Below are positions 9,543 to 18,429 of a stretch of DNA of 64,000 bases, piece by piece. The position numbers were made by a program, and so were the translations under genes. The DNA is from Roseovarius aestuarii (GTDB taxonomy: Bacteria; Pseudomonadota; Alphaproteobacteria; Rhodobacterales; Rhodobacteraceae), in the NCBI RefSeq assembly GCF_019966515.1, contig NZ_JAIMIB010000018.1, forward strand, positions 1-64,000, given 5' to 3'. The notes under the pieces are model-generated. The model made no database searches. It was not told the origin of the DNA and saw only the letters and a program-made list of their open reading frames with translations. Within the stretch, counting starts at the first letter, position 1; every line of letters starts with the position of its first letter.

Positions 9543-9878
9543 ATCAGCGAGTTGGGAGTTCTCTTGTGCGCAGGGACGCATCCTAAATCCGCATCGGATC
9601 CGAAGCTTCGACAACTGAGCGGCCCCATCCGCACGAAACGGACCTACAAGAAGGCCTTTCAAATCTCCGGTCAGCTCGGTTCGGCTCAGTTGCGCTGTAA
9701 ACCTGCCGCACATTCGGGTAAGGTTGTATGTATTGCATAAGCGCTAAAGGTGGCATGACTTCGCAGCCTAGGATTCCCAAGAAGAGGTTAGAGAGAGCAA
9801 AAACGGATTGATGAGGCGATACTAGCCTAGGCGATTTCACGCACGCTCTCCTCGCAAGCCAAATGGGAGACTGTCCAG

Positions 9879-11027
9879 ATGTTGATAAAAACAGTTCGTT
9901 TTTCGATTTTTGTTTTGCTTGCGGCGTCGATTACTGCCTGCTCCAAACCGTATCAGCAGCCGGAAATCGACAGCACCGGATACAAAGGCATACTCTCGAC
10001 ACTCAACGAGACTGAGGAAAAGCGTATTCGGGTTCTTATGACCCACGGAATGTGCTCGGCGGGAAAAGATAAGAAATGGGCGATGGAGCAGGCGACACTG
10101 CTTTCCGACCAATTTGGCGGAGGAAAACTCGTCGCGCGCGGCCAAAAGGATTTTGGAAGCGACAATGACAATTCAGTCGTGCAGCGGTTCGACTTCACGT
10201 TGTTTGGCACAGGCAAGACGATCGACCTGACCTTCCTCGCCTGGGGGAAAACAATCGATAAGCACCGCAAAAATCTCGATTTTGACAGTAAACGCAGGCG
10301 CGATGATCCCAACGCCCCGATCCGCGCCAGCTTGAATCACCACATCCGGGCGGGGCTGATGAATGACTGCCTGATCGACGCAATCGTCTACACCGGCCCG
10401 AACGGTGACAAGATCCGTGCCAGCATGCAGGAAGCCGTCTGCGACGTGCTTGGTGGCACGACGACTGGCAGACCTGTCTCAAAAAGAGTGGGGGAGCGCA
10501 CCGGATGCCAGTTGGCGTCACGCGCATATGACCCGGCCCCACTCTCTTTCATATCTGTCAGTCTGGGATCAAAGATACTGTTCGATGCGATGCTCGCTCT
10601 TGACGACAGGCAAGGTGGTGATGCTTTGTCGACCCGGCTTCGGTCTGTCCGGGCGATCTACATGGTCTCCAACCAACTGCCCATGCTCGGTCAGGCCCAT
10701 ATCGATCCCTCGCGAAGCAACAAGACAGCGTCTACCGGAGACACGCTATCGCAATTCCTCGATTTGCTCGGATCTGATCGCAGTGCCAGGGCAAAACCGC
10801 AACGGATTGACGTAGTTGCCTTCTCTGACCCGAATGACATCCTAGGGTATCGGCTAGACAAAAAAAGGATGCTTACCAAGCGAAATTCGGTTGAATATGT
10901 GATCACCAATGTCCTCGTGTCCAAGGGCTGGACCTATTTCGGCGCGTTCGAAAATCCGATCGTTGCCCATGAGGGGCAAAAGAACGGTGAGCCGATCTAT
11001 CCCCTGATCGTGCATGGGCTTCGATGA
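9879..11027 (+). CDS. Lipoprotein with alpha/beta-hydrolase-like motif, function unknown
   Basis: The 382-residue product begins with a lipoprotein signal peptide: a hydrophobic stretch at about residues 7-20 followed by ITAC, so Cys21 would carry the lipid. The mature part resembles a serine hydrolase. RVLMTHGMCSAG (about residues 51-62) looks like the oxyanion strand, SVSLGS around Ser228 resembles the nucleophile elbow, and FSDPNDILGYRL near residue 310 could give the acidic residue. I do not recognise a characterised family. GGGAG lies about 10 bases upstream of the ATG. The gene stands alone, divergent from the acs region. Confidence 0.8.
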   Translation: MLIKTVRFSIFVLLAASITACSKPYQQPEIDSTGYKGILSTLNETEEKRIRVLMTHGMCSAGKDKKWAMEQATLLSDQFGGGKLVARGQKDFGSDNDNSVVQRFDFTLFGTGKTIDLTFLAWGKTIDKHRKNLDFDSKRRRDDPNAPIRASLNHHIRAGLMNDCLIDAIVYTGPNGDKIRASMQEAVCDVLGGTTTGRPVSKRVGERTGCQLASRAYDPAPLSFISVSLGSKILFDAMLALDDRQGGDALSTRLRSVRAIYMVSNQLPMLGQAHIDPSRSNKTASTGDTLSQFLDLLGSDRSARAKPQRIDVVAFSDPNDILGYRLDKKRMLTKRNSVEYVITNVLVSKGWTYFGAFENPIVAHEGQKNGEPIYPLIVHGLR

Positions 11028-11121
11028 CGGCGGCATCGCTTCGTTCGTATGGATTGTGAATTGAGCAGCTTCGTCTGCGGTGTTGTCAACGGATTTGAGT
11101 AGAGCCGAATGACCGTTTAGG

Positions 11122-11149
11122 ACCACATCCGAAAGACATCGGATGTGGT
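11122..11149. terminator. Perfect 11-bp hairpin after the lipoprotein gene
   Basis: ACCACATCCGA (11122-11132) and its exact complement (11139-11149) enclose a 6-base loop. It lies about 95 bp past the lipoprotein stop, with no T-run, so it may be a factor-dependent terminator or an RNA-stabilising end. A 10-bp palindrome CTCAATTGAG follows at 11153. Confidence 0.4.
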
Positions 11150-11287
11150 TCACTCAATTGAGCAAATGGACACTTAGTTTGATTTGCCTGGAGAGTGCAG
11201 GCGACAAGCCGGTTAGCTCATCGCCCGCTCAGGCTACAAATTGATCCGCCTGTCAGGATTCAATCGGACCCTAGACTCCAGCAAGCT

Positions 11288-12022
11288 TCAGCCCGGGCCA
11301 GCACCTGCGCGCGATTGCTGGCCGGAAGGTACAAGGATAGGCCAGGCGGCAGCGTTTAACGCATCCCAATGGCCGGGCGGAACTGCGATTCCCATTTCCA
11401 GCGAACGATCATAACTGGCAGCCATTTGCGCTGCCGAAATCTCAAGCCGCTTCACCCCCGGTTGTTCCGCCTGACGGGTCACCGCGTCCGCCAGCAAGGT
11501 CGATTGCGTGGTGCAGATGATGGTGACGGTTGAACATTCCTTGGCCGTGTTGGTCTTTTCCACGCGCCAGTAATGAGGAAAGATCGCCCCACTCTCGAAG
11601 CTGGCACCGTGCGATCCGGCCTGATCCGTCCAGTAGGCAGATATGAAGACGCCTTGCTGCGCCACCAGCGACAGGCTGCGCAGGATCAGGTCGGGGTACC
11701 GGCAATTGGCTAGTTCGACAATGGCAAAGCCCGCCTTCTGCGCCTTGGAATGGGCCAGATGCGCCGCCAGTGAGCCATGTTCACAGACATCTGCCCCGCC
11801 GGCATCGATGACCGCGATATCGGCGTTTTCGAACACCAGTCTGGGGGTCGCGCCACCTTTCGGGCCGACCGGTGGCAGGGCGATGCGGTCGAAACCGCCC
11901 AGCCCGCACATATGTGACCAGGTGACCAGCTGGGCCGCGTCTTCGTAGTCACCGATATGGTGGCCCGCGCCCTCGTAGGCGCGCGACAGGGCCGCGACCA
12001 TTTCATTGCGGGATACTCTCAT
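11288..12022 (-). CDS. DUF3726 domain protein
   Basis: This protein of 244 residues matches what I recall of DUF3726: a short N-terminal helix pair beginning MRVSRNEMVAALSRAYEGAG and a mixed alpha/beta body. No catalytic motif is evident to me. It overlaps the upstream 566-residue gene by 4 bp (ATGA), so the two are translationally coupled and probably act together. The biochemical role is unknown. Confidence 0.75.
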   Translation of the reverse strand: MRVSRNEMVAALSRAYEGAGHHIGDYEDAAQLVTWSHMCGLGGFDRIALPPVGPKGGATPRLVFENADIAVIDAGGADVCEHGSLAAHLAHSKAQKAGFAIVELANCRYPDLILRSLSLVAQQGVFISAYWTDQAGSHGASFESGAIFPHYWRVEKTNTAKECSTVTIICTTQSTLLADAVTRQAEQPGVKRLEISAAQMAASYDRSLEMGIAVPPGHWDALNAAAWPILVPSGQQSRAGAGPG

Positions 12023-13719
12023 GCCCGGGCCTCCTTCATTTCGGGTTTCAGTGGCAGGAACCAGCTGTCATAGGTCTGGCCGATATCGTCGATCAGCGGC
12101 GCGCCCTGATACATTGTGTTGCGCACCCAGAGCTTGGAGCGCGGATCGAACTTGCTCACGCCGAAGAAGGCGAGCTTGCAGCGCAGCAGGTCCATCGGGC
12201 GCACATTGCGGTCCGCCAGGTTAGCGCGGATTTCGGCGTATCTGTGCCGTGACATTGTCTGGATACGACGCACGATGCTTTTCATCGCAGGGCGGCGCAG
12301 GAGGAAGTGAACCACGTCCGAGCCGGCATGTTCTGCCAGATCCTCGATCAGCAGGTCATAACATTCGCGCACACGGCGGCCGATTGGCAGAGGCATCTGT
12401 TTTTCGATCCCCGGGTCGGCCCCGGCGAAACCCAGCCGCGGTTCGAGTTTCTCTTCGGAGCGATACCAGAAGGCGTCGGAATTGCTCGGGTCGGAAAAGT
12501 CGATCTCCAAGGCCCAGTCGTAACGAGTTTCGATCATTTGCCGCAGTTCGTCTGTGGTCATGGCAGGATCGATCACCGGGTTGGGGATGACGGTGAAATT
12601 GTCCTCCAGATCGTTGACCAGTTCGGGGTGAATTTCCAGGCAGATTGCATGGATCAATTCCTGCGTCTCCAGGCTCCATGCGTCGTGGGCATGATCCGAC
12701 AGTACCGACCATGTCTCCAGCCTGTCGCCCTGATCCTTGACCCAGGCATCCACTTCGTCGAGTTCTGTGATCAGCACGCGGTTGCGTTCGATCTGCTCGG
12801 CATCGCTGGTCATGCTTTCCGCAAAATGCTGTTTGCCTTTGTTGACCAGATCGTGAAACAGGCTGATCCGCCATTCGGTCGGCGCGGCTTTGTGCAGTAC
12901 CTGTGCGAGTGCGGTTTCGCGCATTTCGACCCATTGGCTGAACAACTCGCCATGGTTCACCAGATAGGGCGCCATGCCGAGGCCAGTGGAGTTACCGATC
13001 CCGAAAAAGCGTTTTAGTTCGTCATCCAGCGCCACCGCGGTTTCGGGCGCGCGCGATTTTGCAATATGGTCGACCTGATCAAGGCTGAACTGGCGCAGCA
13101 TGTAACAGATGAACATCTCCGGCGCGAAGGGACGGTTGAAATCGGTAAACTTGCTGCGCACCTTGTTCCAGTCCGCCATGCCCAGCTTGCCGCTGCCATA
13201 GACCGCTGTTGTACGATAGAGATAGCCGACCTCGGCAATCCTGTCCGCATCCGGCTGACGACCGGCGCTCAACTCTTCCAGAACATAGCTGAACAGGCGC
13301 GAGCTGCGATTGGCGCGCGACAGGCTGAACACGCGGGCATCAACCCGTCCCGCTTCCTGCTTGGGCACGTTGCGGCGCAGATCTTCGAGCCAGACCTCGT
13401 CCACCTCGCCCTCGCACAGCGCCATGGTCAGGTCCCAGCTGGTCGCGATCACCCGGTCATTGCGGGCCTCATCGGACAGCGGCGTGGAAAACAGCACAAA
13501 GCTGAAAATGTCGTTCGGCGTCTCGATCCGGTAGATCGCGGTGCCAAAGCCGTCATTGTCGAGATCAAAACGCGAGCGTTCGATGGTCCACTCTTCCTTC
13601 ATGATCCGCCGAACAAGCGTGCGCATGAAGCTGAGGGTAGAGGAATGCAGGGATCCGAGCCGGGCAAGGTCCATGGCCTCGGCTTCGGGTCGAATTCTAT
13701 CTGATAGAGCTGCAAGCAT
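12019..13719 (-). CDS. Conserved hypothetical protein coupled to DUF3726 gene
   Basis: This 566-residue protein has no signal peptide or membrane segment and looks mostly helical and acidic, so it is probably cytoplasmic. I do not recognise a characterised family. The ATG at 13719 has AAGGAGGG 6 bases upstream. It is followed with a 4-bp overlap by the DUF3726 gene and preceded by a LysR gene on the same strand. The AEC transporter lies on the other side of that regulator, which hints that the group handles a small organic substrate (inference). Confidence 0.75.
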   Translation of the reverse strand: MLAALSDRIRPEAEAMDLARLGSLHSSTLSFMRTLVRRIMKEEWTIERSRFDLDNDGFGTAIYRIETPNDIFSFVLFSTPLSDEARNDRVIATSWDLTMALCEGEVDEVWLEDLRRNVPKQEAGRVDARVFSLSRANRSSRLFSYVLEELSAGRQPDADRIAEVGYLYRTTAVYGSGKLGMADWNKVRSKFTDFNRPFAPEMFICYMLRQFSLDQVDHIAKSRAPETAVALDDELKRFFGIGNSTGLGMAPYLVNHGELFSQWVEMRETALAQVLHKAAPTEWRISLFHDLVNKGKQHFAESMTSDAEQIERNRVLITELDEVDAWVKDQGDRLETWSVLSDHAHDAWSLETQELIHAICLEIHPELVNDLEDNFTVIPNPVIDPAMTTDELRQMIETRYDWALEIDFSDPSNSDAFWYRSEEKLEPRLGFAGADPGIEKQMPLPIGRRVRECYDLLIEDLAEHAGSDVVHFLLRRPAMKSIVRRIQTMSRHRYAEIRANLADRNVRPMDLLRCKLAFFGVSKFDPRSKLWVRNTMYQGAPLIDDIGQTYDSWFLPLKPEMKEARA

Positions 13720-13800
13720 GTTGTGCCCTCCTTGGCAATTGGCGCGTTCGGAATCTGCTTCGCGCAGAGGGCGGGCAAAGTAAAATTTGAAGAATCGAAC

Positions 13801-13825
13801 AACTTATTTGGAAAACAAATAAGTT
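13801..13825. promoter_or_regulatory. 10-bp inverted repeat between LysR gene and 566-residue gene
   Basis: AACTTATTTG (13801-13810) and CAAATAAGTT (13816-13825) form a perfect repeat around a 5-base spacer. It overlaps the LysR stop codon and lies about 80-105 bp upstream of the 566-residue gene. It could be a terminator for the LysR gene or a LysR-type operator for the downstream pair. Confidence 0.45.
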
Positions 13826-14786
13826 AGGTGGGTGTGGTAATCGCCGCCACCGTACGGTTTGGAAACATTGAAGAAATTGCATAAGATTGGTCGAGCAAAA
13901 ACCCGATGAATTTTTCGGCAGCAGGGGAAGGCGGGCGACTTTTTGAGGTGATCAGCTGCAGTTCTCGATACACAACCGGCTCTGAGAGGCCCCGGTAGAC
14001 GAGCGACGGATTCAGATAATCCGGGGCCGCCAACGCGGGCAGGGCTGAAACTGCGTCGCCATTTTCGATGATACCGACAAGCGCGGCGATGGTGAGAACC
14101 GTGAAATCAGGTGAGACAACGCACGCGGGCAACCCCTTCACGTCCTTGGTCAGGCGGCTGGTCCCGGTATCCACCGCCATACCGGCAAAGGACAGGTTTG
14201 CCAGGCTGGACCAAGTCAAAGGGTTTTTGCGGCGTGCCAGATCATGGTCGCCGCGACAAATCAGTCCCATCTGGTCCCGTATGAACGGGCGGTAGTTGAG
14301 TTCCGGATTGTCCGACCAGCTGTTGGAAATTCCGAAATCCGCGTCTCCATTCTGCACCTGCGATTCAACCCCACGCCCATTATCGTCCTGCATGTGGATT
14401 TTCACGTCGGGCGCCAGTTCTGCATAGCTGCGCATGGCTTGCGGCAGGACCCGAATGGCAACAGATGGCAATACCGCGACGTTGACTCGGTTTTTCTGTT
14501 TTTCAGCACTTTTGCGGGTGGAGAGAATGGCGGATTCAACGTCTGCCAGTATCTTTTCTGCTTTCGGTAGAAACTCCTGCCCATGCGATGTCAGAGAAAC
14601 CGAACGGGTTGTCCGGGAAAGCAACGGAACGCCAACGATCTCTTCAAACTGCTGAATGCTCAGCGAAAGCGCAGGTTGCGAAACCGCGAGTTCCTGCGCG
14701 GCAGCACTAAAAGACCCGCATTTTGCAACTGCGACAAAGGCGCGAAACTGCTTCAGTGAAAGGTTGCGGGCGATCTTGTTATCCAT
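13824..14786 (-). CDS. LysR-family transcriptional regulator
   Basis: The 320-residue protein has an N-terminal winged helix (about residues 8-67, with the FSAAAQELAVSQPALS recognition-helix region) and a periplasmic-binding-fold effector domain. It lies between the DUF3726 pair (same strand) and the AEC transporter gene (divergent), either of which could be its target. The effector is unknown. Confidence 0.9.
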   Translation of the reverse strand: MDNKIARNLSLKQFRAFVAVAKCGSFSAAAQELAVSQPALSLSIQQFEEIVGVPLLSRTTRSVSLTSHGQEFLPKAEKILADVESAILSTRKSAEKQKNRVNVAVLPSVAIRVLPQAMRSYAELAPDVKIHMQDDNGRGVESQVQNGDADFGISNSWSDNPELNYRPFIRDQMGLICRGDHDLARRKNPLTWSSLANLSFAGMAVDTGTSRLTKDVKGLPACVVSPDFTVLTIAALVGIIENGDAVSALPALAAPDYLNPSLVYRGLSEPVVYRELQLITSKSRPPSPAAEKFIGFLLDQSYAISSMFPNRTVAAITTPT

Positions 14787-14975
14787 GTTGCCAACATACC
14801 TGTCATAGGTTCCACGTTGAACAGGACAAAACGCGCATGCCTCAATTCCACTCGGATACTCAAATTCTCGAGAATACTCATTTGAGGTCTGTCGGGTGCT
14901 TTTCTGAACAGCCGATTTTTCCCGTGTTCGTTCGATTGACGTTCAAATTGCTGCACGTTGCACGAATGGCAGGTT

Positions 14976-15028
14976 TCGGGAAGCCGGTAGATGAATTTTG
15001 AGAGATGTCGAATGTCAGCAATGGGCCG
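14976..15028 (+). repeat. Degenerate intergenic repeat, copy B
   Basis: This is the partner of the 53-bp stretch at 9490-9542. It lies in the 341-bp divergent gap between the LysR gene and the AEC transporter gene, which otherwise holds only the presumed promoters. Confidence 0.5.
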
Positions 15029-15127
15029 CACTGTCCTCCAAAAAGGCTTGATGTCGAGTAGTTTGGTTTCATCCAAACATAATCAGATGCAGCCGGAGCA
15101 TGGCTGTGACATAGATGTCGAAAATTC

Positions 15128-16033
15128 TTGGGAAGCAAATCAGAGCGCCACTTGATATTAGCACTGAAAATCCTTGAAATTACTGCTCCAGTGTTTTTCC
15201 TGGCCGGGATTGGTTTCTCGTGGGTGCGGCTGGGCTTTGAATACAGAGTAGAATTTGTAACGCGACTTGCCATGACGCTTGCCGTGCCCGCTTTGATATT
15301 TGTGGCTCTGATGGAAACGGAGATTCCTGCGCAATCGTTGTCGCTGATCAGCGCCGCATCCATTGTCAGTTACATAGCGGTGACGGGTGTAGCCTGGATA
15401 TTAGTCAAGATCACCAACCTGGATTTGCGCACCTATCTGGCCCCCATAGCGATGGGAAATACCGGCAATATCGGACTACCCCTAGCTTTCTTCGCCTTTG
15501 GCGATGAGGGGCTGGGATATGCCGTTGTAATCTTCGCCATCTCAGCAATTTACACATTTACCTTTGGCATCTGGGTTGTTTCCCGCACCAGTTCTCCGCT
15601 GGCGATATTCAAGGAGCCTATCGTCACCGCAACCCTCTTGGGCGCCCTGTTTCTGTGGCAGGGATGGGAAACGCCGAAGGTCGTGACCAGCACCCTATCA
15701 CTTCTTGGGCAGATGGCTATTCCGATGATGCTGATAACTTTGGGTGTAGCTGTTGCACGGTTAACACCCCAAAATCTTGGGCGTTCGGTATGGATTGCCC
15801 TGACCAAGACGGTTCTATGCGCCAGTGTCGCATGGACCGTCGCACTTTGGTTCAGCTTGCCCCACGTAGCCTTTGGTATTCTGGTTTTGCAGCTTTCTGC
15901 ACCCGCCGCTGTTACAAGTTACCTCATAGCGGAAAAGTATAGTGCCGATGCGCAATCAGTGGCAGGTCTGGTCGTCGTATCCACATTGTTCGCAGTCGTG
16001 ACATTCCCAATTCTTCTAATTTTGTTACTCTGA
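15128..16033 (+). CDS. AEC-family (auxin efflux carrier-like) transporter
   Basis: About 300 residues with roughly ten hydrophobic segments and the AEC family layout, including an internal stretch with PIAMGNTGNIGLPLAFFAFG that matches the family's conserved crossing region. Such proteins carry organic acids or similar small molecules across the inner membrane. The start is uncertain: TTG at 15128 and TTG at 15152 are both in frame and neither has a strong ribosome site. It is divergent from the LysR gene at 13824. Confidence 0.8.
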   Translation: MGSKSERHLILALKILEITAPVFFLAGIGFSWVRLGFEYRVEFVTRLAMTLAVPALIFVALMETEIPAQSLSLISAASIVSYIAVTGVAWILVKITNLDLRTYLAPIAMGNTGNIGLPLAFFAFGDEGLGYAVVIFAISAIYTFTFGIWVVSRTSSPLAIFKEPIVTATLLGALFLWQGWETPKVVTSTLSLLGQMAIPMMLITLGVAVARLTPQNLGRSVWIALTKTVLCASVAWTVALWFSLPHVAFGILVLQLSAPAAVTSYLIAEKYSADAQSVAGLVVVSTLFAVVTFPILLILLL

Positions 16034-16192
16034 GGTTCTTGGCGCGAGCCAAAATGTTGATCATGCCCGACACTACTTTGTTTGTTCTTTGAGGGTGCTG
16101 CGATAACGATAGATGAACGCTTCTACGGGCCGCACCTCAGCATCTTGATTGTATGATCAACGGCGGCTCAGGGCCGTTAGATCCTTGTTGCA

Positions 16193-17053
16193 TCATGTAT
16201 CCGCCATGTGCTGAACTAGCGAGGTCAGTTGCTTGTCGCCATAACCTTCGTTCCAGGCTGCCCTTGTGCGGTCATGCATCAACCGGATGAACTCAGCCGG
16301 AGCATTTACAGACTGGAAGGTCTTAAGCGCATCCTCCTGCGCCAATGCGTAGACTTTCAACGAGGCTTCGGCATTGTCGTAATCTTCGGTCGGAACAGTT
16401 CTGGCAAAGAGATCATGGTAGTCATTGACCAGTTTGATCGTGGCAGGGAGTTGGTCGGCATAAACCTGCATCGGGATGCCCGCTTTCTGGCAGACAAGTG
16501 CACCGTATATCATTCCGAACATAAACCCTTGCCGAACAGTGAAGAGGCCGGCGAAGAGCGCGGCAAGTGCCGCTGGTTTCTCTCCAACACGGGCGGACTT
16601 TCCACCCAATTCTTTGATGATGCTGCCATAACGGTCCCAGGTTCCGGCACTGCCCACCGTGAGGATTGTGGTTTCGTCACCGCCAATGCCGGAAGGGTAG
16701 GCATTGATCATGCCCAGCATGTAGCCAGCCCCCTGTCTCTCCAGGATGGCGACCACTCTATCTGCATCCGAGGTATCGCCCGTGCTCATGTCGCAGATGG
16801 TCTTACCCTTTAGCGCAACACTCAGCCCGTTGACCAGTTCAACAGTTTCCTTGTGGCCTTTTATACAGATGATAACAAAATCAGACACGGCAACGGCATC
16901 ATCCGGTGAGGAGCAGATCGTAGCGCCAGCCTCAGCGAAAACCTCTGCCTTTTCCGACGTGCGGTTCCAAACACTGACATCGTGGCCTGCCTTGAGCAGG
17001 CAATGCGCCAGCGCTGACCCCATGTTGCCCAGTCCCAATACAGCAAGTTTCAT
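16193..17053 (-). CDS. NAD(P)-dependent oxidoreductase, imine-reductase-like
   Basis: At 286 residues, this protein has a Rossmann fold beginning MKLAVLGLGNMGSALA (GxGxxG) with WNRT after the second strand, which favours NADPH, and a helical C-terminal domain. The sequence resembles imine reductases/reductive aminases more than 3-hydroxyisobutyrate dehydrogenases, because the usual lysine-containing SGG..GA..G segments are not evident. The start at 17053 is preceded by AGGAGG; the longer frame to 17107 has no ribosome site. It is divergent from a GcvA-like LysR gene about 105 bp away. The substrate is unknown. Confidence 0.82.
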   Translation of the reverse strand: MKLAVLGLGNMGSALAHCLLKAGHDVSVWNRTSEKAEVFAEAGATICSSPDDAVAVSDFVIICIKGHKETVELVNGLSVALKGKTICDMSTGDTSDADRVVAILERQGAGYMLGMINAYPSGIGGDETTILTVGSAGTWDRYGSIIKELGGKSARVGEKPAALAALFAGLFTVRQGFMFGMIYGALVCQKAGIPMQVYADQLPATIKLVNDYHDLFARTVPTEDYDNAEASLKVYALAQEDALKTFQSVNAPAEFIRLMHDRTRAAWNEGYGDKQLTSLVQHMADT

Positions 17054-17141
17054 GATGTTAGCCTCCTGTGTCCGCCAATGAATTCCTGCACCAGCATGCG
17101 CCAGCATCGGGAGATCACATAGTTGTAAATTTTTCTATATT

Positions 17142-17156
17142 GTTAGATAATCTAAC
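17142..17156. promoter_or_regulatory. GTTAGAT-A-ATCTAAC palindrome (LysR-type operator)
   Basis: A perfect 15-bp palindrome with a single central base ends 2 bp before the LysR start codon at 17159, inside the divergent promoter region shared with the oxidoreductase. Position and symmetry suit autoregulation and control of the divergent gene. Confidence 0.5.
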
Positions 17157-17158
17157 TT

Positions 17159-18076
17159 ATGGATTGGCGCACGCTTCCCTCGTTGACATCACTCAAGGCC
17201 TTCGCCGCCGCTGCCGAGTTTCGAAATCTTACCCGGGCGGCAGAGGCACTGAACGTGACCCATTCCGCAGTCAGCCAGCAAATCCGCGGGCTCGAACAAC
17301 ATCTCGGCACCCGGCTTATCACTCGTACGCGGCACGGCATTTCTCTGACATCGCAAGGTGAATTCCTGTCGGCTGGGCTGCTTGAAGCCTTCGCTGAAGT
17401 GGCCTCCGTGACCGAAAGCGTGTCGAGCGCAGAGTCGGTTCGGCCGTTGGTGGTCAGCGCGACTCCAATGTTTTCAAGCGCGTTCCTCATGCCGCGTCTG
17501 TCGACGTTTATTGACGAATTCCCCAATACCGAATTGAGGATCGATTCAACGATCCAGGCTGTCGACCTCAAGCCGGGCGGAATTGATATGGCCATCCGAT
17601 ACGGAACAGGTCGCTGGCCAGGGCTTGTCTCGCAGATGCTGCTACCCGGCTGTCTGACGGTCGTCGCGTCCAGCGAACTGATCGGAAACCGGGTGCTCAC
17701 GAATCCTGCAGAATTGCTTGATTTTACTCTTCTTCAGGAACAAGCGTCAATCGAGTTTGATCTGTGGTTGGAAAAGGTCGGAATCCCGCCCGAAGCGGAT
17801 CGGAGAGTGGTCCGCATGCCGGGCAACATGCTGCTGGATGGCATCCGCCGAGGTGATGGTATCGGAGCGACGGTACCGGCCTTTATCTCTGACGAGTTGA
17901 AGTCAGGAAAGCTCGTGGCGCTGTTTGATGATCCGATACCGCAGATCGGCTATTACCTTGTCACGCTGCCTGGTCCGGTTCGGCCAGCGGCAAAGCTGTT
18001 CATGCAGTGGCTTTCGAAATCAATTTCCGAATATGAGAAAAGCCTTTTCCGATGGACGCCCGCTCACTTGCTGTAG
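17159..18076 (+). CDS. LysR-family regulator, GcvA-like
   Basis: The 305-residue protein starts MDWRTLPSLTSLKAF, the form seen in GcvA-like regulators, with the winged helix at about residues 6-65 (TRAAEALNVTHSAVSQQI) and a substrate-binding-like domain after it. It is divergent from the imine-reductase-like gene, its likely target. A palindrome directly in front of the start codon could be its own binding site. Confidence 0.9.
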   Translation: MDWRTLPSLTSLKAFAAAAEFRNLTRAAEALNVTHSAVSQQIRGLEQHLGTRLITRTRHGISLTSQGEFLSAGLLEAFAEVASVTESVSSAESVRPLVVSATPMFSSAFLMPRLSTFIDEFPNTELRIDSTIQAVDLKPGGIDMAIRYGTGRWPGLVSQMLLPGCLTVVASSELIGNRVLTNPAELLDFTLLQEQASIEFDLWLEKVGIPPEADRRVVRMPGNMLLDGIRRGDGIGATVPAFISDELKSGKLVALFDDPIPQIGYYLVTLPGPVRPAAKLFMQWLSKSISEYEKSLFRWTPAHLL

Positions 18077-18429
18077 ACGGTAAAGAGCACCGGCTAGAGT
18101 TAAATGGGGTCTGATCTTTCAGGTTAACGAACCCACAATGCCGCGCAGTGAATGAAGGTCCGCTCTGGGGATACCGCACCGCGGCGTCAATGGCTGCTGT
18201 GAATGTCCGGAAAGGGCCGACAGAAATAATCGCTACTATTCGGTCACGGCGATGAAACGCAGGCAGCCACAGAATTGTGCTTAAGCCCAAGTAGCTTGAT
18301 ACTGCAGTTCAGTTGACTTTGTATAACCGTGGAACGGGTGAACCGCCAAAAAGGCAAACATGTCTTGCGTTCTGATCGGTGCGCTGTACGAGGTTCCGTG
18401 CGCAGCGCATTCATTGAGGGGGAACCAAA
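18077..18429. other. Intergenic gap before tartrate dehydrogenase gene
   Basis: About 350 bp without a supportable gene. It contains a fragment related to the dispersed intergenic repeat (18201-18220) and presumably the promoter of the downstream pair. Confidence 0.5.

Larger units (their letters stand above)
8886..9878. promoter_or_regulatory. Long regulatory/intergenic region upstream of acs
   Basis: About 990 bp without a supportable gene lie between divergent acs and the lipoprotein gene. The part next to acs (8930-9015) is very AT-rich, fitting a promoter. Two GCAATATTGCTCG copies and other palindromes are listed separately. From about 9490 to 9542 lies a copy of a degenerate repeat that also occurs at 14976. 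Short open frames here have no recognisable content. Confidence 0.6.
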
